Positions 10,101-19,780 of a DNA stretch of 64,000 nucleotides are shown one piece after another (within the stretch, counting starts at the first letter, position 1; every line of letters starts with the position of its first letter). A program made the translations under genes and the position numbers. The notes under the pieces are model-generated. The model did not search any database. It saw only the letters and a program-made list of their open reading frames with translations, and was not told the origin of the DNA. This DNA is from Lachnospiraceae bacterium (lineage in GTDB: Bacteria > Bacillota > Clostridia > Lachnospirales > Lachnospiraceae), in the NCBI GenBank assembly GCA_015056885.1, contig SVFL01000005.1, positions 1-64,000 on the forward strand, given 5' to 3'.

Positions 10101-13100
10101 GATTCACACTTCCGGTCATGGTTTTATAATCACTGATATTGATACTGGTCGTTGTAGGAAGATAGCCATTCTTATAAACTGCCACCTCATGAGTACCCAC
10201 CGGTGCAACTATGGTAACATAGCCTGTAGCCCCTGCCTGCAGGGACTTATGCCCGTTTCCTTCCCTTACATAAACCGATGCATAAGGCAAGGAATATCCA
10301 TACTCATCCGTTACCTTGAGCATATACATACCATTACCATCTTTTTCATAAACATGAACAGTAGTCTTGGCTGTATCCTGATTACCGGCAGCATCTGTGA
10401 CTGTCAGCGTAACTTTATAGCTACCCGGCTCATCATACACATGCGTAGGCTGTGCAACATTCTTCTTCTCACCATCCCCCATATCCCACTGATACTTGGT
10501 AATCCGTACATTGTCTGTGCTTCCCATGCCATCAAAGGCAATCTCCATCCCTATCATTCCGGTTATAGTCTCCGGCAGATATGCCTTGGGCTTCTCTGTA
10601 TCCTTATCATCAGCAAAGCCTTCTACCTCCTCTGAGATAGACACATTACCTTGAGTATCGTAAGCTTTTACCTGATAAATATAAGTCTTCTTGGCAACAA
10701 CACTGGTATCAACACACTTCTTATCCTTAACACGACCCAGACTTACAAAATCCTCTGAGTCTACTTCTCTTCGAAATACCTCAAAGCAATCGAAGTCCTT
10801 CTCTTTCCCACCTTCAATCTCCAGTTGAATTTCAAAATGTCCTGTTTTGGTCTTCACAACAGGCACCTCCGGGGCAGTATTGTCCAAGGTATAAGTAGTC
10901 TTATAAACTTTGCTGGCATTATCGCCATTGTCGTACGCAACTGCACGGAAGCTGTACGCTTTCTCCTCTAATCCTTCCGTATTCCAGACAAAGTCTGCCT
11001 TCTCACCTCTGCCATTTATGTCAACCCTTCCAACCTCTCGCCATAACTCATTATCCTCTTTTTTCTCTTTATATTCCAAGGTAATATATGCCAAGCCGCC
11101 GTTATCTGTTGCCGCCACGGAAATAGTAGGATTCATGCCCACAGCAGCCTTATCCTTAGGCGACATACCGGTAATCTCAGGCTTCTTCACATCTGCCTGA
11201 ACCGTAACGCATATCTCCTCCGAAAAATCGCTCTCATTTCCGGCAGCATCCTCAGCGGTCACTTTATAAGTATAGGATTTACCAGGAAATACATCCAAAT
11301 CATAATATTCCTTGGTGTAGCAAGCCGCTTCTACATTTTGGTATATTCCATCCTTATTCTGACGATAAATTTTATAGTGAGACACATCCTCATCCAGACA
11401 ATTCCATGAAATTCCAACACACCCTTCATCACTGATAATCTCAAGTGTATCGACTCCACTTGGCGTGGTTTTATCTATCACATATTCCTTTACCACAGCC
11501 CCACCATCCATTAGAGGTGCATTTACATTGCCTTCTTTGTCATATACCTCAAACATCACATATAGCTTGCCCTCCTGTAGGTCTCCTATGTCCAAGGCAT
11601 ATTCCAGTTCTGCTTCATTTCCCCCTTCCTCGTTATACACAGTAGCTGCAATCTCATAATTTTCTCCATCCAAAGAAGTATGAAATACCGCTCTGTCTAT
11701 CTGATTATTATCCTCCGCTTCCACCTTAAGAAGCAGAGAATCTTTACAGCTTTCCTCCATGGGATAAACAGCCTTAATAACAGGTGCCACATCATCTGCG
11801 GTTGTTGTTACCTCCAGAGACTCCGAAGACTCACCACGATTACCCAAATTATCATAACCTACCACCTGGAAGCAATAGGTTATACCCGGGTGGAGTCCTT
11901 TCACATTGTAGCCCAGTGCATTTTCCACCATACCAATTTTCACAAAGCTATTACCCACCAGCTGTTCAATCTGAAAATACGCCAAATCTGTCTCTGCAAC
12001 ATCTTCCCAGCAAAGCTGTACCGCAGTTGAAATTACCTCCGGCTCCTTTAACCGAATCTTGCCAATTCCGGTGTTGTCCACATCATAGTGGCGAGTGAAA
12101 TCCTCCTCACTCACATTACCGTTTTTATCCACGGCAACCGCATTCAAAAGATATGCTCCATCAGGCAACCCGGACGTATCCCATGCATATACTGCCTGCC
12201 CATCCGTTGCAGGAACTTCAGCAATATCCTTCCATTCTGTCTCCCCTACCGCATGATACATCAAGTGTACGCTTTCAACCTTGCGATTATCGGTAGCATT
12301 TACACTTATCTCCACGTTGCCGCCAACACGACCTGCATCAGGTGTAATCTTCTTCACCTGTGGAGCCAGACAATCCTGCTCCACTTCTACAGAAAACGGA
12401 ACTGAATACTCACTTTCGTTTCCAAAGCCATCATAAGTCTTCAAAACATACTCATAGCTTTGTCCCTCCAATACATCTATATCTGTATAAAAATTCTCAT
12501 ACCGTCCTTCTGCCTGTGCACATAAAACATAGATAGCCTTATTTGTTTCAGCTCCTTCTTCCGGTAAGATTCTCTTATAAATATGATAACCTTCACAATC
12601 CGCACTCACCGATGCATCCCAGAACAAATTCACAACACCGTTATTGGATTCTGCCGTAAAAGTACCGGGCAATTCCGGAGCCTGTCTATCAATACTATAC
12701 TGTACAATACGTTCATCTGTATTTCCATCCTGATCCAACAGGGTAATACGCAGAAAGTAATCTTTGTTGCCTTCCAAGTTCTCAATAATCCAGTCATAAC
12801 GCACACAGAAAGAATTAGCATTATAACGCTTAGGTACAAGATTAGTCTTCGTAAGCGCCTGCCATTCCTCACCTTCAGCCTGCAGCTCAATTTTTACGCG
12901 ATTTGATAACACATTTCCCACATCATCAAAGGTTACAATAATTGGGATTTCTGCCCCCCCAATCGTGCTAAAATCAGCCGGTGTTACGTCCAGAATTTGT
13001 GGCATCACAACCACAGCCTCAACCGTCTCTGACTGAGGAGAAAGATTTCCTGATGCGTCACAAGCTGCCACAGCATAGCGATACACCTTATTTTCTTCTA

Positions 13101-16100
13101 ATCCGGTATCCTTGTAACGTGTATTGCGAATACCTGTAGCAATTTCCACACCGTCCCGATAAATAATGTAGCTCGCAACACCTGCATTATCTGTTGCCGG
13201 TAACCATTTCAATGTCACAGATGAACCTGTACACGTGTATAATCCGAATCCATCCGGAGTTTCCGGTGCTGTAGTATCTTCCAGAGTACATACTACCAGC
13301 TTTGGTGACTCTGTTGCCAGATTACGGCAACTGTCAAAGGCATACACCTCATAAGTGTATTCTCTTTCCGGCATAAGCCCTGTATCGGTATACACTGTTC
13401 TTGATGTAACACCTACATATACACCATCCCGATAAATTTCATAACCTAATATGCCATTCTCATCTTTTGCTGCTGTAAACGTCAAAGTAACGGAATTATC
13501 CGTAGCGGTCTTCATCATAATAGCAGCCACAGCCTCCGGTGCAATCTCATCCTCTATTTCATAGACCACTTCATTGGCAATGGTATCCAAATTATTTTTA
13601 AACTGATAACCCTCTAAACTCTTGCGCAATACCAAACGATTGAACCGAGTGGTTCCTGCACCAACATTAAAACTAATATTCTGAATCAGTTCAACACCCG
13701 ACGTAGTACGTTTTCTGGCAAGAATTGTAGTATGATTCTCCGATGCAACAAAGTTCTCATAATCCATTTGGGTGAAATGTCCTCTCAACTCCAAAACACC
13801 CTCTGTTAAAAGACCGGAATGGTTTTCCTGTGAAGCAATTACAAAATCTCCACCCACTAAAACAGAACCTGCTGCATCCTGCATAGTAAACTTACCAGTC
13901 TTATTAATAGACATGTCTCCTGCGCATACAATCTGACCATTCTCCACATCCAGACTACCATTCAAACTAATGGCATCCGCATTAATGGCGCTTCCGGCAG
14001 TTTTCAGATGTGCCTTTTCAGCCACCTCCAATAGACCAACCTGTATATTCTGCGTTAATACATCTATACCGATTTTCGTATTATTCCATTGATTAACTCC
14101 TGTAAACTGAACCTTACCGCTCCATCTCCCATCAACTATATTATCTGAGGAAGCAACTCTGACTGCACCGGTTCCCTCAACTGTACCACACTCATCTGTC
14201 ACATTATTGTAAACTGTTATATCAGAGTTCAGAGTAAGTTCTCTGCTATTTCGGTTAATAAGATAACCTATTTTACATAATGAATCCAGTTCTACTGTCT
14301 GTGTCACAGTTCCAGCAAAAATCAATGTATGTTCCTTTGCTCCATAGAAACCGGAACTACCAATCAAAGTGAAATCTCCCCACAATTCTATCGTACCCGT
14401 TTCTAGGTATCGCTGCATAGAATTAGCTAACTGAACAACAAAATCGCCCTTCACTGTAATGTTATCTATTTTATTGTTCATCTGTAAGACACCGGAGCTT
14501 GCTCCATAACTGTAGCTGTCTGCCTCTCCAGTTCTGCTCTGAATACGATAGTCCCCCTCAACCGTCAGACTGCCACCATTAATATATACCGTACCACCAG
14601 TCTGTACCAAATCTCCGGTAACCTTCAGACTATGTCCATTTAAATTCAATGTGTCATCCAGAAGAACTAAATCCCCTTCATATACACTGTCCTCTAACAG
14701 AACCCAGCCATACTCCCCTGCCATATTACCAAAACGTAGCTTGCAACCGTTTCGAATCAAGATTCTTCGATCAAAATTAGTATCCGAATAAACACCTTCC
14801 GTACTGTAATTAGCAAGTTCTATCGTATCAAAGTATGTACCTGATGCCACACTAATTGACTGCTTACTCTTGCCGGAAAACAAGAAACGATGTCCCCAAG
14901 AAGCTTTGAAAATACGAGTAGAACTAAAATCTCCACCAATTTCAAAAGTTCCTGCTGAAAACGCTGCGATTTCCGGATTTAATTTCACATCTCCATGAAC
15001 ATGAATATAGTCCATGCTATTACTCATGTAAACTTTTGAGTATTCGACTTCTTCAACTATGAAATCACCGCCAACCTCTAATTTGCCCTTTTCCATATAA
15101 AAGTAACCACCGGTTTGCAGATAATCCCCTTCGACAGTAACCTGTCCTGACACCTCTAGACGAATATATCTATTTAACTCCAGATTCCCTTTAATACACA
15201 CATCATCATCCAATACCATATCCTGACCAATAGCAATGGAACCTGCAAATTGATTCTTTGCAAAGGTAGTTGTGTCACCCACATTTATGTAACCGGCTAC
15301 TGCGGAATCTCCATCATCTACAAGTCCACTTACATAAAGATTATTAGTATGATAATAATATCCATCACTGTCAATGGCTGTTTCATAATCAAAAGACACA
15401 CCATATACACTTGTATTACGAATCTCCAGATTATGCACTCTTGACAGTTCCTCACCTGTACTGCCAAATTTTACCCTTTGTGAAGAATTTCCATTGAGAA
15501 CAACTGTATGATTCTCTGTAGCAACAAAACTCTTCTGGGAATAGGTGTCATCCACCAACAAATCTCCCTTAATCTCCATACGTCCGTCTGTCAAATAACC
15601 GGTACTATCCCCTTGTGCCTCGGAAATATAATCTCCATAAATGCAAACAACATCTCCGGAATCTGTCATCTTCAGATGTCCTGCTGACTTCTCCTCTAAT
15701 AGATAATCTCCTTCTACTATCAGTTTGCCACCGTGAACAAATACTGTTCCCGATACCTGTACAAAATTTCCTTTTATCGTAAGTGTATGTCCGTTCAAAT
15801 CCAAAAGTCCTTCGATAAGTGTTAAATTATCTTCATATACGGTATCCTCCTGCAGAGTCCAACCGCAAACTCCTGTCCACTCACCATAGGTAATCTGACA
15901 ACCATTGGAAATAAATTTCTCACTAACTAATGGTGCTTTTGAATAAATTCCAGCCTTACTGGTATTTTGAATTTCTATAGTCGCAAAAAAGGTAGCTTCC
16001 GTAGCATCAATTGTTTGCAACTTATCTCCGGCAAAACAAAAGATATGACTCCCACTGGCCTTTAATGCACCGATGACTGCCAAATCCCCTTCCACAACAA

Positions 16101-19100
16101 AAGTTCCGGCAGAAAGGTCCTTTGCATACGCATATTTCGTATCGTACAACACATTTCTACAAACGTGTATTTTATCCTGATTATGAGTCATATAAAGCCT
16201 GGAATTCCAGTCCCTATGAAAGACAAAATCCCTTTTTACCTCCAGGCTTCCCTCTTCCATTTTCAGAAGTCCTTTGCACTGTTTATAATTACCATCTACT
16301 TTTATCTGTCCCGATATAGCCACATTCCGGTTATAAGCGTTTACCTCCATATCCCCAAGGATATGCAAATCTTCCGACAGCTCAATCGCCTGAGTTATAA
16401 TGACACCTGCTGAAAACTGATTATCTGTAAATGTGGTTGTATCATATATTCCAATCATTCCTGTTACAACAGTTCCATAGTCATTAACATTACCTAATAC
16501 TGCCACTGGATTAGTATGATAGGTTATATTATCCACAATGCTTGTATCACTATCAAATATAACACCCTCCTCACTTGTGTTAGTAATCTCCAGATTGTTT
16601 ATTCTAGACAATAAATGGCTACTGGTCTTAAAACGTACGGTCTGTGCATCATCTCCACTCAACAAAAGAGTATGACTTCCTGTTGCAACAAAAGCATTCT
16701 TGGTATAGGTACTATCTACCAATACATCCCCTTTTACCTCCAAAACACCTGCAACCAAGGCACCCGTGGTATCTGCTGAAGAATCAGACAAATAACTACC
16801 CTTTACACAGACATAATCCGCCTCATTGGTCATTTGCAGTTTACCGGCTGAATTGTCCTCATTTAAGACATAATTCCCCTCTACAATCAAGCTACCACCG
16901 TTCACATATACAGTGCCGGACAACTGCTTCAAATTACCTGTTACAGTGAGGTTAAAACCATTCAAATCCAAGGTATCTTCAATCAATACCAAGTCACCCT
17001 CATATACCGTATCCTCTGTTAATGTCCATCCATACTCGCCCACCAAATCCCCGTAAGTAATTCTACAGCCATTGGTAATCAATTGCTGCTTAACAAAAAT
17101 GGTATCGGAATACACACCCTCTTCACTGGTATTCTTTAACTCAACAATTGCAAAATACTCTTTATCCGTAATACTGATAACCTGTCTCATCGCACCGGAA
17201 AATAAAAAGCGATGAGTTCCCTTTGCTTTTAAATTGTAATCAGAGGTAAAGTTTCCGCCTACTTCAAAGGTTCCAGCAGTAAGATAATCATTTTCATATG
17301 CAGGATGAAATTCTACATTACCACGTACATTTAAATAGTCTGTCTCATTTTGCATTACCAGATAAGACTTTTTGTTCTTGGATATTGTATAATCCCCCGA
17401 TACATGCAATCTTCCCAATTTCATTATAAGTTCACAATACTCCTGCACCAGGCTTCCATCCACCATTACATCTCCGGACACTGTCACGGTAATTGTCTTG
17501 GCATTGGTACCCACAAGCTTCATATCTCCACCAAAGTGTACCTCCTCGTCCAAGGTTACACTTTGCCCTATATAGACACTTCCACCAAAAACTCCCTCTG
17601 TAAAGGTAGTAGTCGGTCCCATGGCAATATATCCGGTCACAGCATTGCCCTTATCCTTCACTTCCCCTGCAACATACAAAACATTGGTCAGCTTCTCATC
17701 CGACTCGAATACCACACCCTCTTCGCTGATATTGGTAATTTCCAGATTGTTCACTCTGGATGATTTTGCATCACTGATGCCAAAGCTTACCGTCTGCATC
17801 TTTGTTCCATTCAGCACAAGCTTATGTGTGCCTGTAGCTACCCATCCGGTCTCTGAATAGGTGGAACTTACAAGCATATCACCCTGCACCTCCATGATAC
17901 CGGCCGTCAGATAATCTGTGCCGTCCACGCAGGTGTCAGAAATAAAACTACCCTTAATGCATACATAATCTTCTTCATTGAGCATCTTAAGCCATCCTGC
18001 ACTCTTTCCATACAGATAGGGCTCCTCCCCTTCGGCCTGCTCCTCATTAATTTTGCGGGACTGCATACGGTAGTCGCCCTCTACTGTCAGTTTACCGCCA
18101 TTTACATGAACAACACCTGAAAGCTGTACCAAGTCCCCCGTAACGGTCAGACTATAACCATTCAAATCCAGTGTTTGCTCCAACAGCACCAAATCACCCT
18201 CATAAACAGTATCTTCTTCCAGAGTCCAACCATACTCACCCTCATAATTTCCATATACTACAGGACAACCATTGGTAATTAATTCACTGCTTGCAAAGGG
18301 CTCCTCCGAATAAATGCCTTCTGTACTTTCATTCTTAAGCTCTACCTTTGCAAATCGACAGGCATCTCCCACGCTAATGACCTGCTTGGTTCTGCCGGAG
18401 AAGACAAAACGATGCTCTTTTTCTGCAAACAATGCACTGTCTGACTGAAAATCTCCTTCCACTTCAAAAGTACCGGCTGTCAAACAATTTGTATATCTGT
18501 ATGCCGGATTGTATGTTACGTCTCCATAAACATGTACGTAGTCAGCCTCATTAACCATTTTTAAATATGCACCGGAAGAAGGAAGCACCTCATAATCCCC
18601 CTTTACAATCAGGCTACCCTTCTCCATACGAAGAGAGCCTGCATTATGATAAAGACTTCCTTCTACTGTAACACCTCCGGATAATGTCACTACTACATTT
18701 TTGGTGATTTTTAAATCCCCTCCAATTGTAATCACATCATCTAAAGTTATTTTGTTGTCGATAGAAACACCACCTCTAAAACAACCTTCTGCAAAGCTTG
18801 TAGTTGTGCCAATGGATATATAGCCCTGAACCGGCTTGTTGTTATCTGTTACCGTTCCTGCAACATATACTGTCTGTCCTTCCTCCGAAAAGCTTACACC
18901 TTCCTCAGAATAGTTGGTAATCTCCATATGATTGATTCTTGACACAGATGCCCCACTGGCTCCGAATAACACCGTCTGCATTGCTGCACCGCTCAACAGA
19001 AGGGTATGATTATCCGTAGCGATAAAACCCTTGGTGGAATGAGTACTATCAACCGTGAAATTCCCCTTGACCTCCAGTGTACCTGCTGTAAGATAGGTTT

Positions 19101-19758
19101 TACTATCTTGTGAAGTGCATACAAAATAATCCCCTTCCACACATACATAATCATCTACATTTGTCATCTGTAACAGTCCGATGCTTGCACTACCTTCCTC
19201 TGCCTGATTCTTATAACTACCCTCAACAGTCAGATTACCGCCATTGACTAAGAGAACGCCTCCTGTCTGCTCTAAATCACCATGCACCGTTAAATCATGA
19301 CCATTCAAATCCAATGTGCCACCCTGTAAAACAAGCTTATTAACCTCCATATCCTCAGTGAGAACATAATCCTCTATAACGTTATACACCTCTTCTGAGG
19401 ATGCACAATCAATAACATCTACCTCTGTAGACTCCTCTATAGCTATCTCAGATGATTCCTCTATAGATTCTTCTACAGATTCTTCTACAGATGCCTCCGT
19501 TGATTCTACTGCAGACTCTTCTGTGGACTCTTCTGTAGATTCTTCTATGTTTTCCTCTGTGGATGCGTCGGTATCTTCTTCAGATTCCTCTGTAGACGTT
19601 TCTACTGACTCCTCCACCGCATCCGTAGCAGTAACACTTTTCTCTGCTGCGTATGTCTTTATTTTGAGACATTCCTGTATATCACTGAGGGGCATCAGTG
19701 CAACCACAAGAATTATCGCTATAATTCGTCTGATATTTTCTTTTGTTCTTTTCTTCAT
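4192..19758 (-). CDS. Giant secreted YD/RHS-repeat polymorphic toxin with HNH nuclease tip
   Basis: 5,188 aa. Residues 1-38 form a signal peptide (RRIIAIILVVALMPL, then TYAA). Residues ~40-118 are a Glu/Ser/Thr-rich linker. Residues ~128-2065 are five ~390-aa repeats rich in LDLNGH-LTVTGDL-VNGG-LTVEGDY strands, predicted beta-solenoid. Residues ~2070-3050 hold Fn3/Ig-like modules, ~3053-3136 a PKD domain (YQWDMGDGE) and ~3140-3210 a carboxypeptidase-regulatory-like domain. The YD core runs ~3590-4880 and ends in the RHS signature MRQRYYNPEIKRFVNQD, then NPVSYTDPFGL. The last ~310 residues are a hydrophobic pre-toxin stretch and an HNH/EndoVII-like tip (HEIEPVKMGGSPTD, then VTPWWNKI). The start has GGAG 8 nt upstream. 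By analogy with WapA it would be a surface-displayed contact-dependent nuclease. The tip DNA (below ~4620) is AT-richer than the core, as expected for an exchanged cassette. Confidence 0.93.
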   Translation of the reverse strand: MKKRTKENIRRIIAIILVVALMPLSDIQECLKIKTYAAEKSVTATDAVEESVETSTEESEEDTDASTEENIEESTEESTEESAVESTEASVEESVEESIEESSEIAIEESTEVDVIDCASSEEVYNVIEDYVLTEDMEVNKLVLQGGTLDLNGHDLTVHGDLEQTGGVLLVNGGNLTVEGSYKNQAEEGSASIGLLQMTNVDDYVCVEGDYFVCTSQDSKTYLTAGTLEVKGNFTVDSTHSTKGFIATDNHTLLLSGAAMQTVLFGASGASVSRINHMEITNYSEEGVSFSEEGQTVYVAGTVTDNNKPVQGYISIGTTTSFAEGCFRGGVSIDNKITLDDVITIGGDLKITKNVVVTLSGGVTVEGSLYHNAGSLRMEKGSLIVKGDYEVLPSSGAYLKMVNEADYVHVYGDVTYNPAYRYTNCLTAGTFEVEGDFQSDSALFAEKEHRFVFSGRTKQVISVGDACRFAKVELKNESTEGIYSEEPFASSELITNGCPVVYGNYEGEYGWTLEEDTVYEGDLVLLEQTLDLNGYSLTVTGDLVQLSGVVHVNGGKLTVEGDYRMQSRKINEEQAEGEEPYLYGKSAGWLKMLNEEDYVCIKGSFISDTCVDGTDYLTAGIMEVQGDMLVSSTYSETGWVATGTHKLVLNGTKMQTVSFGISDAKSSRVNNLEITNISEEGVVFESDEKLTNVLYVAGEVKDKGNAVTGYIAMGPTTTFTEGVFGGSVYIGQSVTLDEEVHFGGDMKLVGTNAKTITVTVSGDVMVDGSLVQEYCELIMKLGRLHVSGDYTISKNKKSYLVMQNETDYLNVRGNVEFHPAYENDYLTAGTFEVGGNFTSDYNLKAKGTHRFLFSGAMRQVISITDKEYFAIVELKNTSEEGVYSDTIFVKQQLITNGCRITYGDLVGEYGWTLTEDTVYEGDLVLIEDTLDLNGFNLTVTGNLKQLSGTVYVNGGSLIVEGNYVLNEDNSAGKLQMTNEADYVCVKGSYLSDSSADTTGALVAGVLEVKGDVLVDSTYTKNAFVATGSHTLLLSGDDAQTVRFKTSSHLLSRINNLEITNTSEEGVIFDSDTSIVDNITYHTNPVAVLGNVNDYGTVVTGMIGIYDTTTFTDNQFSAGVIITQAIELSEDLHILGDMEVNAYNRNVAISGQIKVDGNYKQCKGLLKMEEGSLEVKRDFVFHRDWNSRLYMTHNQDKIHVCRNVLYDTKYAYAKDLSAGTFVVEGDLAVIGALKASGSHIFCFAGDKLQTIDATEATFFATIEIQNTSKAGIYSKAPLVSEKFISNGCQITYGEWTGVCGWTLQEDTVYEDNLTLIEGLLDLNGHTLTIKGNFVQVSGTVFVHGGKLIVEGDYLLEEKSAGHLKMTDSGDVVCIYGDYISEAQGDSTGYLTDGRMEIKGDLLVDDTYSQKSFVATENHTVVLNGNSSQRVKFGSTGEELSRVHNLEIRNTSVYGVSFDYETAIDSDGYYYHTNNLYVSGLVDDGDSAVAGYINVGDTTTFAKNQFAGSIAIGQDMVLDDDVCIKGNLELNRYIRLEVSGQVTVEGDYLQTGGYFYMEKGKLEVGGDFIVEEVEYSKVYMSNSMDYIHVHGDVKLNPEIAAFSAGTFEIGGDFSSTRIFKASWGHRFLFSGKSKQSISVASGTYFDTIELANYSTEGVYSDTNFDRRILIRNGCKLRFGNMAGEYGWVLLEDSVYEGDLVLLDDTLNLNGHSLKVTGDLVQTGGTVYINGGSLTVEGDYRIQSRTGEADSYSYGASSGVLQMNNKIDNITVKGDFVVQLANSMQRYLETGTIELWGDFTLIGSSGFYGAKEHTLIFAGTVTQTVELDSLCKIGYLINRNSRELTLNSDITVYNNVTDECGTVEGTGAVRVASSDNIVDGRWSGKVQFTGVNQWNNTKIGIDVLTQNIQVGLLEVAEKAHLKTAGSAINADAISLNGSLDVENGQIVCAGDMSINKTGKFTMQDAAGSVLVGGDFVIASQENHSGLLTEGVLELRGHFTQMDYENFVASENHTTILARKRTTSGVELIQNISFNVGAGTTRFNRLVLRKSLEGYQFKNNLDTIANEVVYEIEDEIAPEAVAAIMMKTATDNSVTLTFTAAKDENGILGYEIYRDGVYVGVTSRTVYTDTGLMPEREYTYEVYAFDSCRNLATESPKLVVCTLEDTTAPETPDGFGLYTCTGSSVTLKWLPATDNAGVASYIIYRDGVEIATGIRNTRYKDTGLEENKVYRYAVAACDASGNLSPQSETVEAVVVMPQILDVTPADFSTIGGAEIPIIVTFDDVGNVLSNRVKIELQAEGEEWQALTKTNLVPKRYNANSFCVRYDWIIENLEGNKDYFLRITLLDQDGNTDERIVQYSIDRQAPELPGTFTAESNNGVVNLFWDASVSADCEGYHIYKRILPEEGAETNKAIYVLCAQAEGRYENFYTDIDVLEGQSYEYVLKTYDGFGNESEYSVPFSVEVEQDCLAPQVKKITPDAGRVGGNVEISVNATDNRKVESVHLMYHAVGETEWKDIAEVPATDGQAVYAWDTSGLPDGAYLLNAVAVDKNGNVSEEDFTRHYDVDNTGIGKIRLKEPEVISTAVQLCWEDVAETDLAYFQIEQLVGNSFVKIGMVENALGYNVKGLHPGITYCFQVVGYDNLGNRGESSESLEVTTTADDVAPVIKAVYPMEESCKDSLLLKVEAEDNNQIDRAVFHTSLDGENYEIAATVYNEEGGNEAELEYALDIGDLQEGKLYVMFEVYDKEGNVNAPLMDGGAVVKEYVIDKTTPSGVDTLEIISDEGCVGISWNCLDEDVSHYKIYRQNKDGIYQNVEAACYTKEYYDLDVFPGKSYTYKVTAEDAAGNESDFSEEICVTVQADVKKPEITGMSPKDKAAVGMNPTISVAATDNGGLAYITLEYKEKKEDNELWREVGRVDINGRGEKADFVWNTEGLEEKAYSFRAVAYDNGDNASKVYKTTYTLDNTAPEVPVVKTKTGHFEIQLEIEGGKEKDFDCFEVFRREVDSEDFVSLGRVKDKKCVDTSVVAKKTYIYQVKAYDTQGNVSISEEVEGFADDKDTEKPKAYLPETITGMIGMEIAFDGMGSTDNVRITKYQWDMGDGEKKNVAQPTHVYDEPGSYKVTLTVTDAAGNQDTAKTTVHVYEKDGNGMYMLKVTDEYGYSLPYASVYVREGNGHKSLQAGATGYVTIVAPVGTHEVAVYKNGYLPTTTSINISDYKTMTGSVNLVQDELVVGDISVHRMSLAEMAEAGVDFSDPDNMHCYKFRFTVVLQEHWIPVEIIKTNRGKGGYGGPTLYEYIFPFGGKLGMFLPEEEDVDRYGGDKPILAYVTTTQSVSWLKEMYEVQLGVFNAADNEFVIENSNTTLNLPESGLSLAKTIQGQELTQFMGSIPGQSGKSVSWVVAGDESGSYNLTADFAGTLMPFNEPVSAQFETEAAFEVQTGEGLHIKIMPEERAYVGEDYYIQFQIINESDRPFYNLTTSIGSYESPDQIFQMVDDADGTMIEESYEFRCSDPSTISQTIIMQDGNRITFDTLYPGQTFYGTYKETFRQSPDSKYSPDRVYYELIKAFKEVLEGENLGVKVTIEPIKSHVSRQVYFEQEYSYSYYGDPIHIPTGSFTEDISVLSVSGGSQLSVDLNYNSLSADKKGEAGYGWSHSFEYRIEKLGGLIRFYTGPDAYYNFVNESSYNNQYYGSVKGGKAYLSTETIRPTERYQCISEGMENYSLVRYKDGSYTVTAPNGFGYYFDKDGKLTKLVETTGKSLSLIHDKNKTTITEDISGKRLYLHYDKEHMLVGVSDDNDRAIYMKYDGEGNLVALTNVQGYNVNYSYDALHHLVSENGPDGVIVTNEYDEQGRVVRQVDAHGAVMTLSYSTDNSGNNVVEVIDDGGAKYLETDSAGRIVKVINADGGVFRYGYDKQGNQISQTDPAGNSVFKEYDDNGNMISFTDKGNLTTEMTYDSRGNVLTIDATEGRTASYTYDNNNLMTSMTDMAGLCSTYEYNSDGQLVREKIEGLGSIEYTYSDGLISSVTDFKGNTTEYAYDGMGNCIRTIDSQGNVTENEYDELGHLLRTTDAQGNTTVYTYDYLGNMLSMTDAQGNTTSYEYDILGRKLAEIYPDGSEVSYNYDSLGRCTSVEYPDGSVTNTSYDDAGNVISETLTDGSTFGYSYDLLGQRISESDADGNTTEYQYYPNGNLYCTTYPDGSTITHTYNEAWKVIATEGRDGNVTSYKYDARGNVTEERDALGNAWSYEYDIYGRLVAETDANGNTTTYEYDANGNCISKTNAAGVTVQMEYDSLNRMTSAYTRTKNGEVYVISYTYDELGRVISTKDEMGNITRVKYDELGNVVEVIDAEGNVTQTNAYDEMGRLERSTDALGVDTEYDYDEMGNLLESVTWLNSGKHTTSFRYDKLGRINSVTDAMGGVTKATYDRQGNVETLTDANGGVTEYAYDSMGQMVESVSPLGNRYSYTYNAAGLLEESLNARGQATTYTYDKVGRVTSVTDELGTVHYTYDPNGNVLTVTDDQGTISRKYDALNRVTEYTDYKGNTVQYSYDEIGNLIALTYPGGEIVRYTYYKNGWLHTVTDAKGKVTKYTYDARGNLIHTERPNGTEEICTFNEAGLLVSQKDVRGEEVLTEFTYSYDDNGNVTTIEGTETTVTEEGISRLSSAEMVYDKENRLIRYNGKDVRYDADGNMTYGPVNGVMSELVYDCRNRLVEAGDICYKYDAENNRIAMETYEYLEEYVVDTVSSGLSRVLTSTRTECESGEVSEPTIRIFGKGLICEYTGDSYQYHHYNNLGSTMKLTNRWGEVIASYTYGVYGELLSGDNSLTSYLYNGRCGVTTDSNGLYYMRQRYYNPEIKRFVNQDILTGSMSNSQSLNRYSYVQGNPVSYTDPFGLSPSNGMYTGDTPDTTLLHGILALVGLFPTPIGLFANIWDLVVYAFVDHDEGMTALAAVSLVTFGVGNIGKLAATSAKFGKMAKVGRALDVGCSFLFNGVEFLQNGTNALKSGQAMWQKYFVNGEPMGWHTVEEYFVYKYYVAATALAAVGFGDDSAKLVEKLDIEIPPMNNGGYLNLDAFKRKSGSSSIVEIVDKEKGTFIIKDWSNYPDDYVPVPDKNKVWTFLEGDEYNSARDSANTFNRNMRSADPYYANNGLEIHEIEPVKMGGSPTDINNKTAIQSQVHRRYVTPWWNKIRDEVKKGLN
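6036..6162 (-). repeat. YD-core segment duplicated exactly at 1-127
   Basis: Codes for about residues 4532-4574 of the giant protein. All 127 bases match window positions 1-127, and the true repeat may be longer because the first copy is cut by the window edge. Perfect identity in sequence that tolerates much variation elsewhere in the core suggests recent duplication or ongoing gene conversion. Confidence 0.9.
13560..19375 (-). repeat. Five tandem ~1.15-1.2 kb coding repeats (beta-solenoid region)
   Basis: A recurring block beginning with a GWTLEEDTVYEGDLVLL-type motif starts near 19370 (divergent first copy), 18220, 17020, 15850 and 14700. Each block then runs through LDLNGH, VNGG, LTAGTFEVEGDF and a VYSDT-type segment. 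Spacing is about 1,150-1,200 bp. The copies have diverged at the DNA level but keep the same order of motifs, so they are old internal duplications. Confidence 0.8.
19430..19625 (-). repeat. Short-period repeat encoding the acidic Ser/Glu/Thr linker
   Basis: Imperfect 15- to 18-bp units encode EESTEES/EESVEES runs just after the signal peptide of the giant protein. Such low-complexity DNA is prone to slippage and gives a length-variable, glycosylation-friendly or wall-spanning linker; that role is inference. Confidence 0.75.
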
Positions 19759-19780
19759 TTTCTCTTCTCCGTATCATTAT

